A DNA stretch of 64,000 nucleotides, from assembly GCA_965200045.1 (NCBI GenBank), contig OZ241330.1:930001-994000 (forward strand), read 5' to 3'. The first letter of the stretch is position 1, and every line of letters begins with the position of its first letter. Under the pieces are notes generated by a model, which ran no database searches, had not been told where the DNA came from, and saw only the letters and a program-made list of their open reading frames with translations. This DNA is from Bin25 sp026709415 (lineage in GTDB: Bacteria > Bacteroidota > Bacteroidia > Flavobacteriales > Flavobacteriaceae). Shown one piece after another: positions 8,525 to 15,830 of this stretch. The position numbers and the translations under genes are program-made.

Positions 8525-11500
8525 ATGATTCGTTTATTCCATCCATTCGCCTCCTGGTCGCTCCTCGGCCTGTTTTTGATTTTCTTTTCCTGTGGGGATG
8601 ACGAGATGCCCACCCCATCGGCTACCCCCCCCTTTTTTAAGCTTTACACCATCGCCACGTCGGCTGGGTTAGGGGGTGAGATCACCCCCAGTCAAACCAT
8701 CGAGAGCGGTCAAACCGTGTCGATCACCGCGACCCCTCAAGAACATTATCAGTTCCAAGGATGGACGGGGGATTGTGGCACGTTTCCGAGTGACGATTTA
8801 GACATTCGTTTTCTAGCGAGCCGTCATTGCCACATCACCGCTCTTTTTGAAAAGATTCCCTATTCGATCACGGCCACAGCGACCGCGGGGGGTTCCATCC
8901 AGGGATTCGCCAGCGATCCCTATGTCCAAGGCCAAGCCATCACCTTGACGGCCGTGCCGGAAGCGAACTATCAATTCACCCGATGGACGATCACCTCTTT
9001 GGTGGCCGATCGTTGTCCTGATCTCGAGTCCTTGAGCCTCCCCACCCTTCGCTGGGTCGTGCAAGGCCCTTGTGCGCTGGAAGCGGTGTTTCGGAAAGCC
9101 CCTCGGACCATCACCACCCGTGTTTCCGAAGGGGGTCTCATCACCCCCAGTACCACCGTCGAACACGGCCAAGCGGTGACCATTACCCTCACCTTGGAAG
9201 AAGGCTATGAACTCCAGGAGTGGACAGGGGATTGTGGCGTGTTTTCTTCCGACACCACCACCATCACGTTTCCAGCCACCCAAGATTGTCAGGTGTCGGC
9301 TCTTCTACAAAAGCGATCCCATGCCATCCGCACCCAGGCCAACGCGGGAGGCCTGATTCATGGGCTGACGGCCACCGCACCAACCCATGGAGAAAAGGTG
9401 ACGTTGACCGCCGAGCCGGCAGCCAACCATGTGTTTTCCACTTGGACGACCGAGGGGGCGACTTGTCCCTCGATCGTTGATCCCACGGATCCCACCCTGT
9501 CATTCACGGTCGTTGGTCCTTGTGCCATCGGAGCGGTCTTTCGGAAAGCCCAACGCACCATCACCCCGTCGGTGAGCACCGGTGGAAGCATTACCGAACG
9601 CCAAACCGTCGAACACGGCCAAGGGGTGACCATTACCCTCACCTTGGAAGCGGGCTATGAACTCCAAGAGTGGACCGGGGATTGTGGGACGTTCCCAGCG
9701 AGTGCCACCACCATCACCTTTCCAGCCACCCAAGATTGTACCATCCAGGCGGTGCTTCAGAAAATAGAAGAAGACCCGGTGGACCCCGTGGATCCCGTTG
9801 ACCCGGTGGACCCTGTTGATCCGGTCGATCCCGATCCGGTGGACCCGGTCAATCCCGTCAATCCGGTGAATCCACCACCCATGCCCACCACCAAAAACTG
9901 CAACGGACAACAGATCCCCATCGCTGATCCTTGTCCGCCACCAACCCCGACCACCAAAGATTGCAATGGCCAGCAAATCCCCATCGACGAGAACTGTCCG
10001 GAGCCCACCCCGACCACCAAAGATTGCAATGGCCAGCAAATCCCCATCGACGAGAACTGTCCGGAGCCCACCCCGACCACCAAAGACTGTAATGGCCAGC
10101 AAATCCCCATCGACGAGAACTGTCCGGAGCCCACCCCCACGACTAAAGATTGTAATGGCCAGCAAATCCCCATCGACGAGGACTGCCCGGAGCCCACCCC
10201 GACGACCAAAAACTGTAATGGTCAACAGATTCCCATCAATGATCCTTGTCCGCCACCAACCCCGACCACCAAAGATTGCAATGGCCAACAGATTCCCATC
10301 AACGATCCTTGTCCCGATCCCATCCCCGATCGCATCATCACCACCTCGGTCAATACCGGCGGGAGCATTACCAACCCCCAAACCATCCCCAACGGCCAAA
10401 CGGTGACCATCACCGTCACGGTGAATGAAGGCTATACTTTGGAACGCTGGACAGGCACCTGTGGGACCTTCAGTAACCAACAGACCACCATCTCCTTCAC
10501 CGCCTCCCAAAATTGCCAAGTGCATGCCGTGCTGGCGGCTCTGCCACCCCCAACGCCGGTGAACCGCATCATCACCACCTCGGTCAATACCGGCGGGAGC
10601 ATTACCAACACCCAAACCATCCCCAACGGCCAAACGGTGACCATCACCGTGACGGTGAATGAAGGCTATACTTTGGAACGCTGGACAGGCACCTGTGGGA
10701 CCTTCAGTAACCAACAGACCACCATCTCCTTCACCGCCTCCCAAAATTGCCAAGTGAATGCCGTGTTGCGGGCGATCCCGCCCCCACCCGTCAACCGCAT
10801 CATCACCACCTCGGTCAATGCGGGAGGGAGCATTACCAACACCCAAACCATCCCCAACGGCCAAACGGTGACCATCACCGTGACGGTGAATCAAGGCTAT
10901 ACCTTGAGTGAATGGACGGGCACCTGTGGGACCTTCAGTAACCAACAGACCACCATCTCCTTCACCGCCTCCCAAAATTGCCAAGTGAACGCGGTGTTGG
11001 CTGAGACTCCACCCCCACCCGTCAACCGCATCATCACCACCTCGGTCAATGCGGGAGGAAGCATTACCAACACCCAAACCATCCCCAACGGCCAAACGGT
11101 GACCATCACCGTGACAGTGAATGAAGGCTATACTTTGGAGCGCTGGACAGGCACCTGTGGGACCTTCAGTAACCAGCAGACCACCATCTCCTTCACCGCC
11201 TCCCAAAATTGCCAAGTGAACGCCGTGTTGGCTGAGACTCCACCACCAACGCCCACCACCAAAACCTGCCATGGCATCCAAATTCCCATGGACGAAGAGT
11301 GCATCACCCCCTTATTGACCAAACACGCCAATGGGGTGACGGTCATCATCAATGCCGAGGTCCCCAACCCTTCCCGCTTTGTCGGCCAACAAGCCACCGT
11401 CGATGGCACCCAATACACCATCGTGGATAATGCTTTGCTCCGACAATACGTGGCCGAAGACCGTCAAGGCGCCGGAGGCTTCAACCTGGATCTCGATTTT

Positions 11501-12772
11501 GTCTGCACCACCCTAGTCACCGACATGCAGGCCTTATTCGCCAAGGACCGAGCCTTTAATGCCCCCATTGAGGATTGGGACACCAGGGCCGTAACCGATA
11601 TGAGCTTCATGTTTCAAGGGGCTCGTTCCTTTAATCAACCCATCGGGGATTGGGACACCAGTGCCGTGACCGATCTGAGCTTCCTGTTTCAGGGGGCCAC
11701 GGCCTTCAATCAAGCCATCGGCGATTGGGACGTCAGCCAGGTGACGAGCCTGGGGGCCACCTTTGAAAGGGCGTCGGCCTTTGATCAGGATATCGGCGAT
11801 TGGGAGGTGAGCCGGGTCCGGATCATGACCGGCACCTTCAATGGCGCCAGGGCCTTTGATCAAGACATCAGCGACTGGGATGTCAGCTCGGTGGTCTTCA
11901 TGGCCACCCTATTCTCCGATGCCACCGCCTTTGATCAAGACCTCAGCGGGTGGGATGTCCGGAACGTCAGTGATTGTCGGCAAGTGGCGTGCGATTTAAG
12001 GGCCAACCGTCGCCCCCGTTTTACCTGCAATCAAGAATGCTTATTGACGCGGCATGCCAATGGGGTGACCGTCACCCTCCATCCCCGCATTCGGAGCCAA
12101 GCCATTCAGAATCCCTCAACCTATGTGGGACAACAAGAAATCGTCGATGGCATCGAATACACCATCGTGGATGAGGCGAAGCTCAGGGAATTAGTGGCCG
12201 CCGATAACACCGATGCCAAGTGCACCACCCTAGTGACCAGTATGAATCGGATGTTTCGAAATAAGACGTCCTTCAATGAGGATATTAGCGATTGGGATGT
12301 GAGTCGGGTGACCAATATGAGTGAGATGTTTGAAAATGCGAGTGCGTTCAATCAACCCCTTGGGGATTGGGATACGAGTCGCGTGACCACGATGAGTGCC
12401 ATGTTTAGAAATGCGACGGCCTTTAATCAAGACATTGGGGATTGGGATACGAGTCGCGTGACCAATATGACCTTTATGTTCCGAGATGCGAGCGTTTTCA
12501 ATCAACCCCTAGGGGATTGGGATGTCAGTCGGGTGACCAATATGAATAATATGTTCCAAGGTGCGAGCGTTTTCAATCAACCCATAGGGGATTGGGATAC
12601 GAGTCGCGTGACCACGATGAGCCAGATGTTTTTGAATGCTTTGCGTTTTATTAATCAAGACCTTAATGGTTGGGACGTGGATCAGGTCACCAATTGTGGC
12701 TTTTTTGGTTGTAATTTGGCGAAAAACAAACGTCCTTCCTTTACCAATTGTTCCGACCTATGTGGTGATTAA
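8525..12772 (+). CDS. Giant mosaic surface lipoprotein (InlB-B-like repeats, Cys-motif repeats, DUF285/BspA blocks)
   Basis: 1415 residues. The signal ends in the lipobox IFFSC (Cys about 23) followed by GDDE, an acidic start like lipoprotein export signals that send Bacteroidota lipoproteins to the cell surface. Order: five diverged InlB-B-like (Flg_new_2) repeats (about 40-413), most with WTGDCG and a second Cys; a PVDPVDP linker; seven 21-residue units with CNGQQIPI (about 453-600); four nearly identical 77-residue InlB-B-like repeats (about 602-908); an eighth Cys unit (CHGIQIPM); then two homologous C-terminal modules, each with ANGVTV, a YTIVD segment, six 25-residue DUF285 units (type FNQPIGDWDTSRVTNM) and a Cys-rich cap. 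The likely role is adhesion or matrix binding by analogy; no enzyme motif is seen. GC content is far above the neighbours. Confidence 0.88.
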   Translation: MIRLFHPFASWSLLGLFLIFFSCGDDEMPTPSATPPFFKLYTIATSAGLGGEITPSQTIESGQTVSITATPQEHYQFQGWTGDCGTFPSDDLDIRFLASRHCHITALFEKIPYSITATATAGGSIQGFASDPYVQGQAITLTAVPEANYQFTRWTITSLVADRCPDLESLSLPTLRWVVQGPCALEAVFRKAPRTITTRVSEGGLITPSTTVEHGQAVTITLTLEEGYELQEWTGDCGVFSSDTTTITFPATQDCQVSALLQKRSHAIRTQANAGGLIHGLTATAPTHGEKVTLTAEPAANHVFSTWTTEGATCPSIVDPTDPTLSFTVVGPCAIGAVFRKAQRTITPSVSTGGSITERQTVEHGQGVTITLTLEAGYELQEWTGDCGTFPASATTITFPATQDCTIQAVLQKIEEDPVDPVDPVDPVDPVDPVDPDPVDPVNPVNPVNPPPMPTTKNCNGQQIPIADPCPPPTPTTKDCNGQQIPIDENCPEPTPTTKDCNGQQIPIDENCPEPTPTTKDCNGQQIPIDENCPEPTPTTKDCNGQQIPIDEDCPEPTPTTKNCNGQQIPINDPCPPPTPTTKDCNGQQIPINDPCPDPIPDRIITTSVNTGGSITNPQTIPNGQTVTITVTVNEGYTLERWTGTCGTFSNQQTTISFTASQNCQVHAVLAALPPPTPVNRIITTSVNTGGSITNTQTIPNGQTVTITVTVNEGYTLERWTGTCGTFSNQQTTISFTASQNCQVNAVLRAIPPPPVNRIITTSVNAGGSITNTQTIPNGQTVTITVTVNQGYTLSEWTGTCGTFSNQQTTISFTASQNCQVNAVLAETPPPPVNRIITTSVNAGGSITNTQTIPNGQTVTITVTVNEGYTLERWTGTCGTFSNQQTTISFTASQNCQVNAVLAETPPPTPTTKTCHGIQIPMDEECITPLLTKHANGVTVIINAEVPNPSRFVGQQATVDGTQYTIVDNALLRQYVAEDRQGAGGFNLDLDFVCTTLVTDMQALFAKDRAFNAPIEDWDTRAVTDMSFMFQGARSFNQPIGDWDTSAVTDLSFLFQGATAFNQAIGDWDVSQVTSLGATFERASAFDQDIGDWEVSRVRIMTGTFNGARAFDQDISDWDVSSVVFMATLFSDATAFDQDLSGWDVRNVSDCRQVACDLRANRRPRFTCNQECLLTRHANGVTVTLHPRIRSQAIQNPSTYVGQQEIVDGIEYTIVDEAKLRELVAADNTDAKCTTLVTSMNRMFRNKTSFNEDISDWDVSRVTNMSEMFENASAFNQPLGDWDTSRVTTMSAMFRNATAFNQDIGDWDTSRVTNMTFMFRDASVFNQPLGDWDVSRVTNMNNMFQGASVFNQPIGDWDTSRVTTMSQMFLNALRFINQDLNGWDVDQVTNCGFFGCNLAKNKRPSFTNCSDLCGD
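9774..9869 (+). repeat. Asp-Pro-Val coding microrepeat (linker)
   Basis: Short imperfect repeats of about 9 bp encode alternating PVDPVDP and PVNPVNP. Such Pro/Asp linkers usually form an extended rod between folded surface domains. Synonymous codons alternate between units, so the repeat is older than the most recent slippage events. Confidence 0.75.
9883..10318 (+). repeat. Seven tandem 63-bp units encoding a two-Cys motif
   Basis: Each 21-residue unit has the form PTTK-x-CNGQQIPI-xxxx-CP. Units 2 to 4 are almost identical at the DNA level; the first and the last two differ (ADPCP, NDPCP). Two Cys per unit suggest one disulfide each in the oxidising exterior. A diverged eighth unit follows the 231-bp array near 11250-11310, showing that the motif acts as a spacer between other domains. 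Confidence 0.85.
10328..11252 (+). repeat. Four near-identical 231-bp tandem repeats
   Basis: Successive repeats start at 10328, 10562, 10793 and 11024, so periods are 234, 231 and 231 bp. Each encodes an InlB-B-like domain running from IITTSVN through NGQTVTITVTVN and GTCGTFSNQQTTISF to CQVNAVL. DNA identity is very high, including silent sites, which points to recent duplication or ongoing homogenisation. Confidence 0.9.
11546..12705 (+). repeat. Two blocks of six 75-bp DUF285 (BspA-like) coding repeats
   Basis: Units of 25 residues carry AFNQPIGDWDTSRVTNMSxMF with small changes, six in each block, separated by a Cys cap (CNQEC) and a repeated ANGVTV/YTIVD lead-in. This is the DUF285 family found in mycoplasma and other surface proteins; at DNA level it resembles the widely spread PARCEL-type repeats. 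The second block is more uniform than the first. Confidence 0.8.
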
Positions 12773-13158
12773 TAACCTTCGAAATCGAGCGTCTTGTCAA
12801 AGAATCGTTCCAGTTCCTTGCCAAGGGTTAAGATCATTCATGAGGGATCATACGGTCAGCAAGGCGAGAAGGAGCGACCGACGAAGGATCCTCACCCAAG
12901 GATGGACATCACTTGCTTGAACCATGGTTTACCCACATTCCAAGCGCGAGCTCATGCTAGTGGGTCTTCTATATGAAAGGTGTCAGTTTACTTTGCTTCT
13001 TGGTCAAGAAGAATAATCCAACATGAAATCAGGAATGTAAAATTGGTATTAGCACTTGATTTCATTTTTAAACCCAAGCAAACCACTTTTGGATAACCAC
13101 ATAGGTCATTTTAGAATTCGTTAAACTAAATTTTTTGTTAAAAAGAATACTGCAAAAT
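12773..13158. other. Intergenic region with GC-rich remnant
   Basis: No gene is supported here. The left part (about 12780-12960) keeps the GC-rich character of the lipoprotein gene and contains an imperfect inverted repeat, GAGGGATC near 12841 and GGATCCTC near 12886. Two overlapping frames (60 and 94 codons) cross it without recognisable motifs. A perfect short palindrome, CTTCTTGGTCAAGAAG, lies at 12996-13011. The right part returns to AT-rich sequence before the convergent DUF3810 gene. It may be the scarred edge of an acquired segment. Confidence 0.5.
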
Positions 13159-14244
13159 TTATTGTTCTGAAAGGGAATCATAATAATCCACTAAATAAGC
13201 CACCATTTGACTATAGGTTTCTATACCGTCTCTTTGTCCTTGGGCTTTGAGATATTGATTATAGGTTTTTTCAAAATACTTTTCAAAAGGATTTTGATAT
13301 TTCCTCCAAAATCGTGCGATTTCTGAGATGTTTTTTTTAATTCCAGGATTGATTTGATTGTATAGCTCTCTAGCTAATTTTGGTTTGTTTATATAGTATT
13401 CTCCAATAGTGTACCGAAGTCCCATGAGATATCCAGCATATTGAACATAAGGATTGTTATGTTGCGTAGTTGCTTTGAACGACAAAAAATTGGCTTCATT
13501 TTCAGGGGCAATGCCCATTTGATGAGTCATTTCATGAGCTGCTGTAGTAATATAACTTAACGCTGGCATTCTCTTATTGACTTGTGATTCAAGGGTAATG
13601 GGATTCAAATATCCAGCAAATCCCATATAACTCAGAACCAAACTCCAAAAAGAAGATTTAATATAAAGTCGATGGTGGAAGGATTTTGGAAAGTTATTTT
13701 CAAAATGAAAACTTTTAGAGTTTTCTAATAATTCATTAATCTCCTTTTGAGAATAGTCAACCGTAATGGGAAGACTATCATTAAGGGTTAAAGTGGAGTG
13801 TAGTGCATTGATTTCAGTAATAATTGATTTTGTGGTGGCTGCTAGTTCTTCATCAGTGTATTTTAAATCATATCCTAATTTTTTATTCAATGAAACTCTA
13901 TGATAATTCAATCCCCATGTGATATGAAATAAAATATAAAGACTGCATAAAAATGTGAATAAATTGATTATGATAAATAAAAACCGATGGTTTTTTAACA
14001 TCACAATAACTCTATAAATAAATAGTGGAGCAGATAATAAAACTAGAAGAATTAAAAAATCACCAACCGAAACATTAATTTGTCCTAAAACAGAACTGGA
14101 TATATAGAATAACTTGGGATAGAAATTTTGACTATAATACTGCTCTATCAGTGGGGGATGAAACTTAAGAAAATGAATCAATATCGCACAAACCAAAAGA
14201 ACTAACAATAAAAGCCACCTATTGTAGTTGATTTTAAATATCAT
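13159..14244 (-). CDS. DUF3810 domain membrane protein with HExxH motif
   Basis: 361 residues. Three hydrophobic segments lie in the first third (LLLLVLLVCAILIHFL, DFLILLVLLSAPLFI, FLFIIINLFTFLCSLYILF), then the family motif WGLNYHR and a soluble domain with TAAHEMTHQMG followed by ENEANFLSF. HExxH plus the downstream Glu is the arrangement of a gluzincin-like zinc peptidase, so a membrane-anchored protease is plausible; the family is uncharacterised to my knowledge. It is the last of four minus-strand genes starting with nrnA. Confidence 0.85.
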   Translation of the reverse strand: MIFKINYNRWLLLLVLLVCAILIHFLKFHPPLIEQYYSQNFYPKLFYISSSVLGQINVSVGDFLILLVLLSAPLFIYRVIVMLKNHRFLFIIINLFTFLCSLYILFHITWGLNYHRVSLNKKLGYDLKYTDEELAATTKSIITEINALHSTLTLNDSLPITVDYSQKEINELLENSKSFHFENNFPKSFHHRLYIKSSFWSLVLSYMGFAGYLNPITLESQVNKRMPALSYITTAAHEMTHQMGIAPENEANFLSFKATTQHNNPYVQYAGYLMGLRYTIGEYYINKPKLARELYNQINPGIKKNISEIARFWRKYQNPFEKYFEKTYNQYLKAQGQRDGIETYSQMVAYLVDYYDSLSEQ

Positions 14245-14260
14245 GGTGGAAATCCAGGTG

Positions 14261-14284
14261 TTGTAATAGCCTAACCTATTACAA
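14261..14284 (-). terminator. Intergenic hairpin between the PPIase and DUF3810 genes
   Basis: A perfect 9-bp stem, TTGTAATAG and its complement, with a 6-nt loop fills the 60-bp gap between two same-strand genes. No T-run follows on the minus strand. It could reduce readthrough into the DUF3810 gene or be an mRNA processing or stability element. Confidence 0.4.
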
Positions 14285-14304
14285 AGTTTAAAGGAATGGA
14301 ATTG

Positions 14305-15414
14305 TTATCGAATGCGAACTTCAAAAATAAGATCTGCTCTTGGTGGTACCACTGGTGGACTACCATCCTCTCCATACCCAACTTGCCATGGTATAAACAA
14401 AACGCCATCATCACCGACATTCATTTGAGTTAATCCAGCACTAAATCCTTTGATAAATCCACTTTGCAACATACTTTGATCGACGGTCATCGGACGATAG
14501 GTATCTTCGGGATTTTGATTTAATTCATGAAGTAAATTTTTTTCAGCTGTTTCAAAAATTGAAGTGGCTAACAATTCCCCTTCAGTGGTGTAAAGAGCAT
14601 AATCGATATACAACACATCTTGATCATTGACTGAATTTTCAGAACCTGCTTTAGTAACGATATAACGGACCCCATCTGGAGCCTCTATGGTTTTTCCCAT
14701 CAAACCCTTGAAATAAGCCAAATTCTCGGCATTAATGGATTTTCTTTTTTCGGCGATTTCTTTTTCCTTTTTTTCTTTTAACTCTTGTGCCATTCGTTTT
14801 TCTTCTTCGTGTTTTTCGAGATGTTTTCTCAATATTTCATCGGCATTAAAATACTTGGCATTTCTTCCATGACGAATAATTTCAACAGAAAGTATGGTAT
14901 CTCTTTGCTGAATAGTATCCACGATGTTTTGCCCTTCAATGACATAACCAAAAACAGAATGTAAACTATCCAAATGAGGTGTGGCGGTGTGAGTTATGAA
15001 AAATTGACTACCGTTGGTATTGGGACCACTATTGGCCATCGATAAAATGCCAGGCCCATCGTGAAGTAAAGATTCATGGAATTCATCTCCAAAATTATAT
15101 CCAGGACCTCCTCTACCAGTTCCCGTAGGATCTCCCCCTTGAATCACAAAATCTGGCACTACTCTATGAAATACCAGTCCGTCATAATATTTTTTACCTC
15201 TGAATTCTTGATCCACCATTGTATTTGTTCCTTCAGCTAGTGAAACAAAATTCGCCACCGTAACTGGGGCTAATTCAAAATGTAAATCCAACAAGATGGT
15301 TCCCTTATTGGTATCCATTTTAGCAAAAAGACCCTTTTGTTGATCCGATTGAAGGTCATTACAAGACATGGTGGTTAGTAAAAGAGTTAATGGGAAAATA
15401 AACAAATCACGCAT
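14305..15414 (-). CDS. Peptidyl-prolyl isomerase lipoprotein: cyclophilin-FKBP fusion
   Basis: 369 residues. The lipobox LTTMSC gives acyl-Cys at residue 18, so it works in the periplasm or at the outer membrane. Residues about 28-180 are cyclophilin (APVTVANFVSLAEG, YDGLVFHRVVPDFVIQGGD, GSQFFITHTATPHLDS). A charged coiled linker (EEKRMAQELKEKKEKE) follows, then an FKBP-like domain (about 225-369) with GFSAGLTQMNVGDDG, IPWQVGYGEDG and a final DLIFEVRIR. Both domains catalyse prolyl cis-trans isomerisation, so this is a two-headed folding helper for envelope proteins. A TAnnTTTG element sits right at the ATG. Confidence 0.9.
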   Translation of the reverse strand: MRDLFIFPLTLLLTTMSCNDLQSDQQKGLFAKMDTNKGTILLDLHFELAPVTVANFVSLAEGTNTMVDQEFRGKKYYDGLVFHRVVPDFVIQGGDPTGTGRGGPGYNFGDEFHESLLHDGPGILSMANSGPNTNGSQFFITHTATPHLDSLHSVFGYVIEGQNIVDTIQQRDTILSVEIIRHGRNAKYFNADEILRKHLEKHEEEKRMAQELKEKKEKEIAEKRKSINAENLAYFKGLMGKTIEAPDGVRYIVTKAGSENSVNDQDVLYIDYALYTTEGELLATSIFETAEKNLLHELNQNPEDTYRPMTVDQSMLQSGFIKGFSAGLTQMNVGDDGVLFIPWQVGYGEDGSPPVVPPRADLIFEVRIR

Positions 15415-15418
15415 GGTT

Positions 15419-15426
15419 CAAAAATA
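15419..15426 (-). promoter_or_regulatory. TAnnTTTG element at the PPIase start (possible leaderless mRNA)
   Basis: On the minus strand TATTTTTG ends 4 nt before the ATG at 15414. If it is the -7 element, transcription would start at or next to the ATG. No matching -33 TTTG was found at the usual distance, so the call is tentative. Confidence 0.35.
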
Positions 15427-15530
15427 ATCATTCAGAATTTGTTTAAAACGTTTAAAGTAGTACGCAGCGGCTAGTTCATGCCAATTTTATTTCCATCACC
15501 CAAATATCCCAATCATATACTAATTGTTTG

Positions 15531-15830
15531 TCAAGTTTCGATTTTAAAATTGATAATATCTCTTGATTCAATTTTTTGGTTTTCTCTTGGTTGACGATCA
15601 ATAAAGGCATACCAAAATCCCTTTTCAAAAGATCTAAAATCAAGCGTCACCTCTGCTTCAATACTATTTTGAATTAATTGTAATTCATGCCCATAAATGC
15701 TTTTATTTCTTATGACAGAAACATTGACATTGTCTTCCTTGGATATCTTAATGGGATATGGCGCTAGTGGTCCCTTACATGAGGTAACCCCCATGATCAG
15801 TAACAATGAGTTATGAAAATTCACTAGCAT
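15531..15830 (-). CDS. Small putative lipoprotein, unknown function
   Basis: A 99-residue product. The frame is open farther upstream inside nrnA, but the internal Met at 15830 is the sensible start: it yields the lipoprotein signal MLVNFHNSLLLIMGVTSCKG with a lipobox (GVTSC). This start overlaps the nrnA 3' end by 20 bp, implying translational coupling. The mature part holds a beta-rich stretch (EAEVTLDFRSFEKGFWYAF). I do not recognise the family. GldH-like gliding lipoproteins were considered, but this is shorter and I cannot support it. Confidence 0.6.
   Translation of the reverse strand: MLVNFHNSLLLIMGVTSCKGPLAPYPIKISKEDNVNVSVIRNKSIYGHELQLIQNSIEAEVTLDFRSFEKGFWYAFIDRQPRENQKIESRDIINFKIET

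Noticed and set aside
9883..10318. Regular 63-bp repeats that might suggest a CRISPR array
   Set aside because: There are no unique spacers; whole units repeat in frame and encode a Cys motif inside one protein. No cas genes are nearby.
9500..11281. A 593-codon open frame on the minus strand across the repeat arrays
   Set aside because: Its product is a monotonous Gly/His/Asp repeat produced by reading the sense repeats backwards. The sense frame has a signal peptide and known domains, so the antisense frame is a composition artefact.
12636..12976. Two overlapping frames (94 and 60 codons) at and after the giant gene stop
   Set aside because: One lies largely inside the giant gene; both are rich in Arg/Ser with no recognisable motif and no start context.
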